A stretch of 5,258 nt of DNA, taken from the NCBI GenBank assembly GCA_024742655.1, contig JANSYB010000217.1:1-5258 (forward strand). The letters are read 5' to 3'. The position numbers and the translations under genes were made by a program. Below are positions 4,406-5,258 of this stretch, in pieces. Position 1 is the first letter of the stretch, and the number at the start of each line of letters is the position of its first letter. The notes beneath the pieces are model-generated. The model ran no database searches. It saw only the letters and a program-made list of their open reading frames with translations, and was not told the origin of the DNA. The DNA comes from Paracoccaceae bacterium (GTDB taxonomy: Bacteria > Pseudomonadota > Alphaproteobacteria > Rhodobacterales > Rhodobacteraceae).

Positions 4406-5258
4406 TCAGGTGGTGATCATGTTGATTCCGGGCACGCGCTGCACGTCGAAGATATCCTCGTCGTAAAGATCGCTCAGCTGATCGACGAGGTCCTCTGTCC
4501 AGCCGGGCAGGTCCAGCTCTTCCTCGATCTCGTCCTCGCGCACGAACTTGTCGAGGAAGGCCGCGATGACCCGGCGCTTTTGCACCTCGGTCATGCCGGG
4601 ATGACTGTCGAGGTAGCTGCGGAACCGTTTCATTCCCGCCGCCGTCATGATCTCGGACAGGAGCGAAAACTCCCCGTCGAATTCGGCCGTGGGGTCGAGC
4701 CCGCCCATTTCACGCACGATCTGCGCCCAGATCAGCGGCGAATCCTCATTGCACCAGATGGTGATGGGCATGTCCGGAAACGCGGCGCGGATCCGGCCCA
4801 CGCATTCCGACCAGCGAAAGGCGGCCGGCTCGTGGCCGTTGAGAAAATCCGCCACGCTGTCCATCCGGCTGCGGGCGAAAAGCGCGGGCAGATAGGTGGC
4901 CGGGTTGCGCAGGGCCAAAAACAGCTCAAGCTGATCCTGCGCGAAGATCTGGCGGAACGCCTCCAGTCGGATTTCCGCCGCCGGATAGAGCTGTCCCTGG
5001 CCAACGGCCATCTTGGGCGTGCCGAAAAAGCCCTGATTCGACAGCACCAGCCGGTCTGAGCCGGGATCATGCGAGACCGCTTCGAGCACCACGTCGCGGG
5101 CCTCGTTGCTCACACCCGTCTTTGTGGCCGTGTTCAGAATATCGCGCAGCAGCTTGCGATAGGCATCGGGGGCGGGCACGTCGGTTCCGATCTCCGACAA
5201 CCGGTTTTGGTTGGCGGTCAGGCAATTGATCAGCCTGTCTTCATCCGTGAAATGGGCG
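4406..5258 (-). CDS. Partial sulfotransferase-like protein with degenerate PAPS-binding motifs
   Basis: This gene runs off the right edge, so its N-terminus is missing; 283 residues to the stop are visible. The frame stays open from the window edge, and the TTG at 5198-5200 is internal. I do not recognise a named gene. Its layout resembles bacterial sulfotransferases: a start segment G/A-H-F-T-D-E-D-R-L-I-N-C-L, then N-R-L-S-E-I-G-T-D-V-P-A-P-D-A-Y (visible residues 18-33), a strand L-V-L-S-N (70-74) and L-F-L-A-L-R-N-P-A-T-Y-L (112-123). In active enzymes the first segment is H-K-T-G-T-T, which binds the PAPS 5'-phosphosulfate, and a Ser sits eight residues after the Arg. Here the first is H-F-T-D-E-D and the second position is A125. 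The C-terminus is strongly acidic (E-D-E-I-E-E-E-L-D). It may be a non-catalytic relative, and the fold assignment is only moderately secure. It converges with gapR. Confidence 0.6.
   Translation of the reverse strand, partial: AHFTDEDRLINCLTANQNRLSEIGTDVPAPDAYRKLLRDILNTATKTGVSNEARDVVLEAVSHDPGSDRLVLSNQGFFGTPKMAVGQGQLYPAAEIRLEAFRQIFAQDQLELFLALRNPATYLPALFARSRMDSVADFLNGHEPAAFRWSECVGRIRAAFPDMPITIWCNEDSPLIWAQIVREMGGLDPTAEFDGEFSLLSEIMTAAGMKRFRSYLDSHPGMTEVQKRRVIAAFLDKFVREDEIEEELDLPGWTEDLVDQLSDLYDEDIFDVQRVPGINMITT

Noticed and set aside
3821..5059. 412-codon plus-strand open frame across the membrane-protein gene, gapR and the sulfotransferase-like gene
   Set aside because: It crosses three better-supported genes, has an implausible basic composition and has no start signal; it is an antisense/out-of-frame shadow.

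Overview
The window reads as a chromosomal segment of a high-GC alphaproteobacterium, most likely a Rhodobacterales (Rhodobacter/Roseobacter-type) genome. Supporting signs are a near-canonical 89-residue GapR, a short TraR/DksA-type zinc-finger protein, FnrL-like and TTGC/GCAA-type regulatory motifs, and dense GC-rich genes with long antisense shadow frames. No rRNA, tRNA, CRISPR array, insertion sequence, phage gene or other sign of recent transfer was seen.

Layout. (1) Positions 19-882, minus strand: an ETHE1/Blh-like MBL-fold persulfide dioxygenase. (2) Positions 883-1007: a divergent regulatory region with an AAACATAT/ATATGTTT repeat operator over the MBL promoter and an FNR/FnrL-type box in front of the gene on the other side. 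(3) Positions 1008-1331 and 1359-1568, plus strand: a 107-aa DksA/TraR-like protein followed closely by an unrecognised 69-aa acidic helical protein, probably one operon. (4) Positions 1569-1714: a weak hairpin, a cluster of TTGC/GCAA inverted pairs and a likely promoter. (5) Positions 1715-3772, plus strand: a FadJ/FadB-like 685-aa protein with an intact crotonase (enoyl-CoA hydratase) half, but a dehydrogenase half lacking the NAD-binding glycines and the catalytic His. (6) Positions 3765-3980, minus strand: a two-helix membrane protein whose stop overlaps that gene inside a 16-bp perfect palindrome. (7) Positions 4119-4388, plus strand: gapR, a nucleoid-associated protein. (8) Position 4406 to the right edge, minus strand: a partial protein resembling a sulfotransferase that has lost its PAPS-binding signatures.

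How it fits together. The left half suggests a sulfur/redox theme: a sulfane-sulfur detoxifying enzyme under a repressor-type operator, back to back with a probably anaerobically controlled RNA-polymerase-binding factor. The right half is a set of apparently independent genes. The most unusual items are the apparently dead dehydrogenase half of the FadJ-like protein, the TTGC/GCAA cluster before it, the palindrome carrying both stop codons at its 3' end, and the divergent control region at 883-1007. No wholly new multi-gene system is evident.
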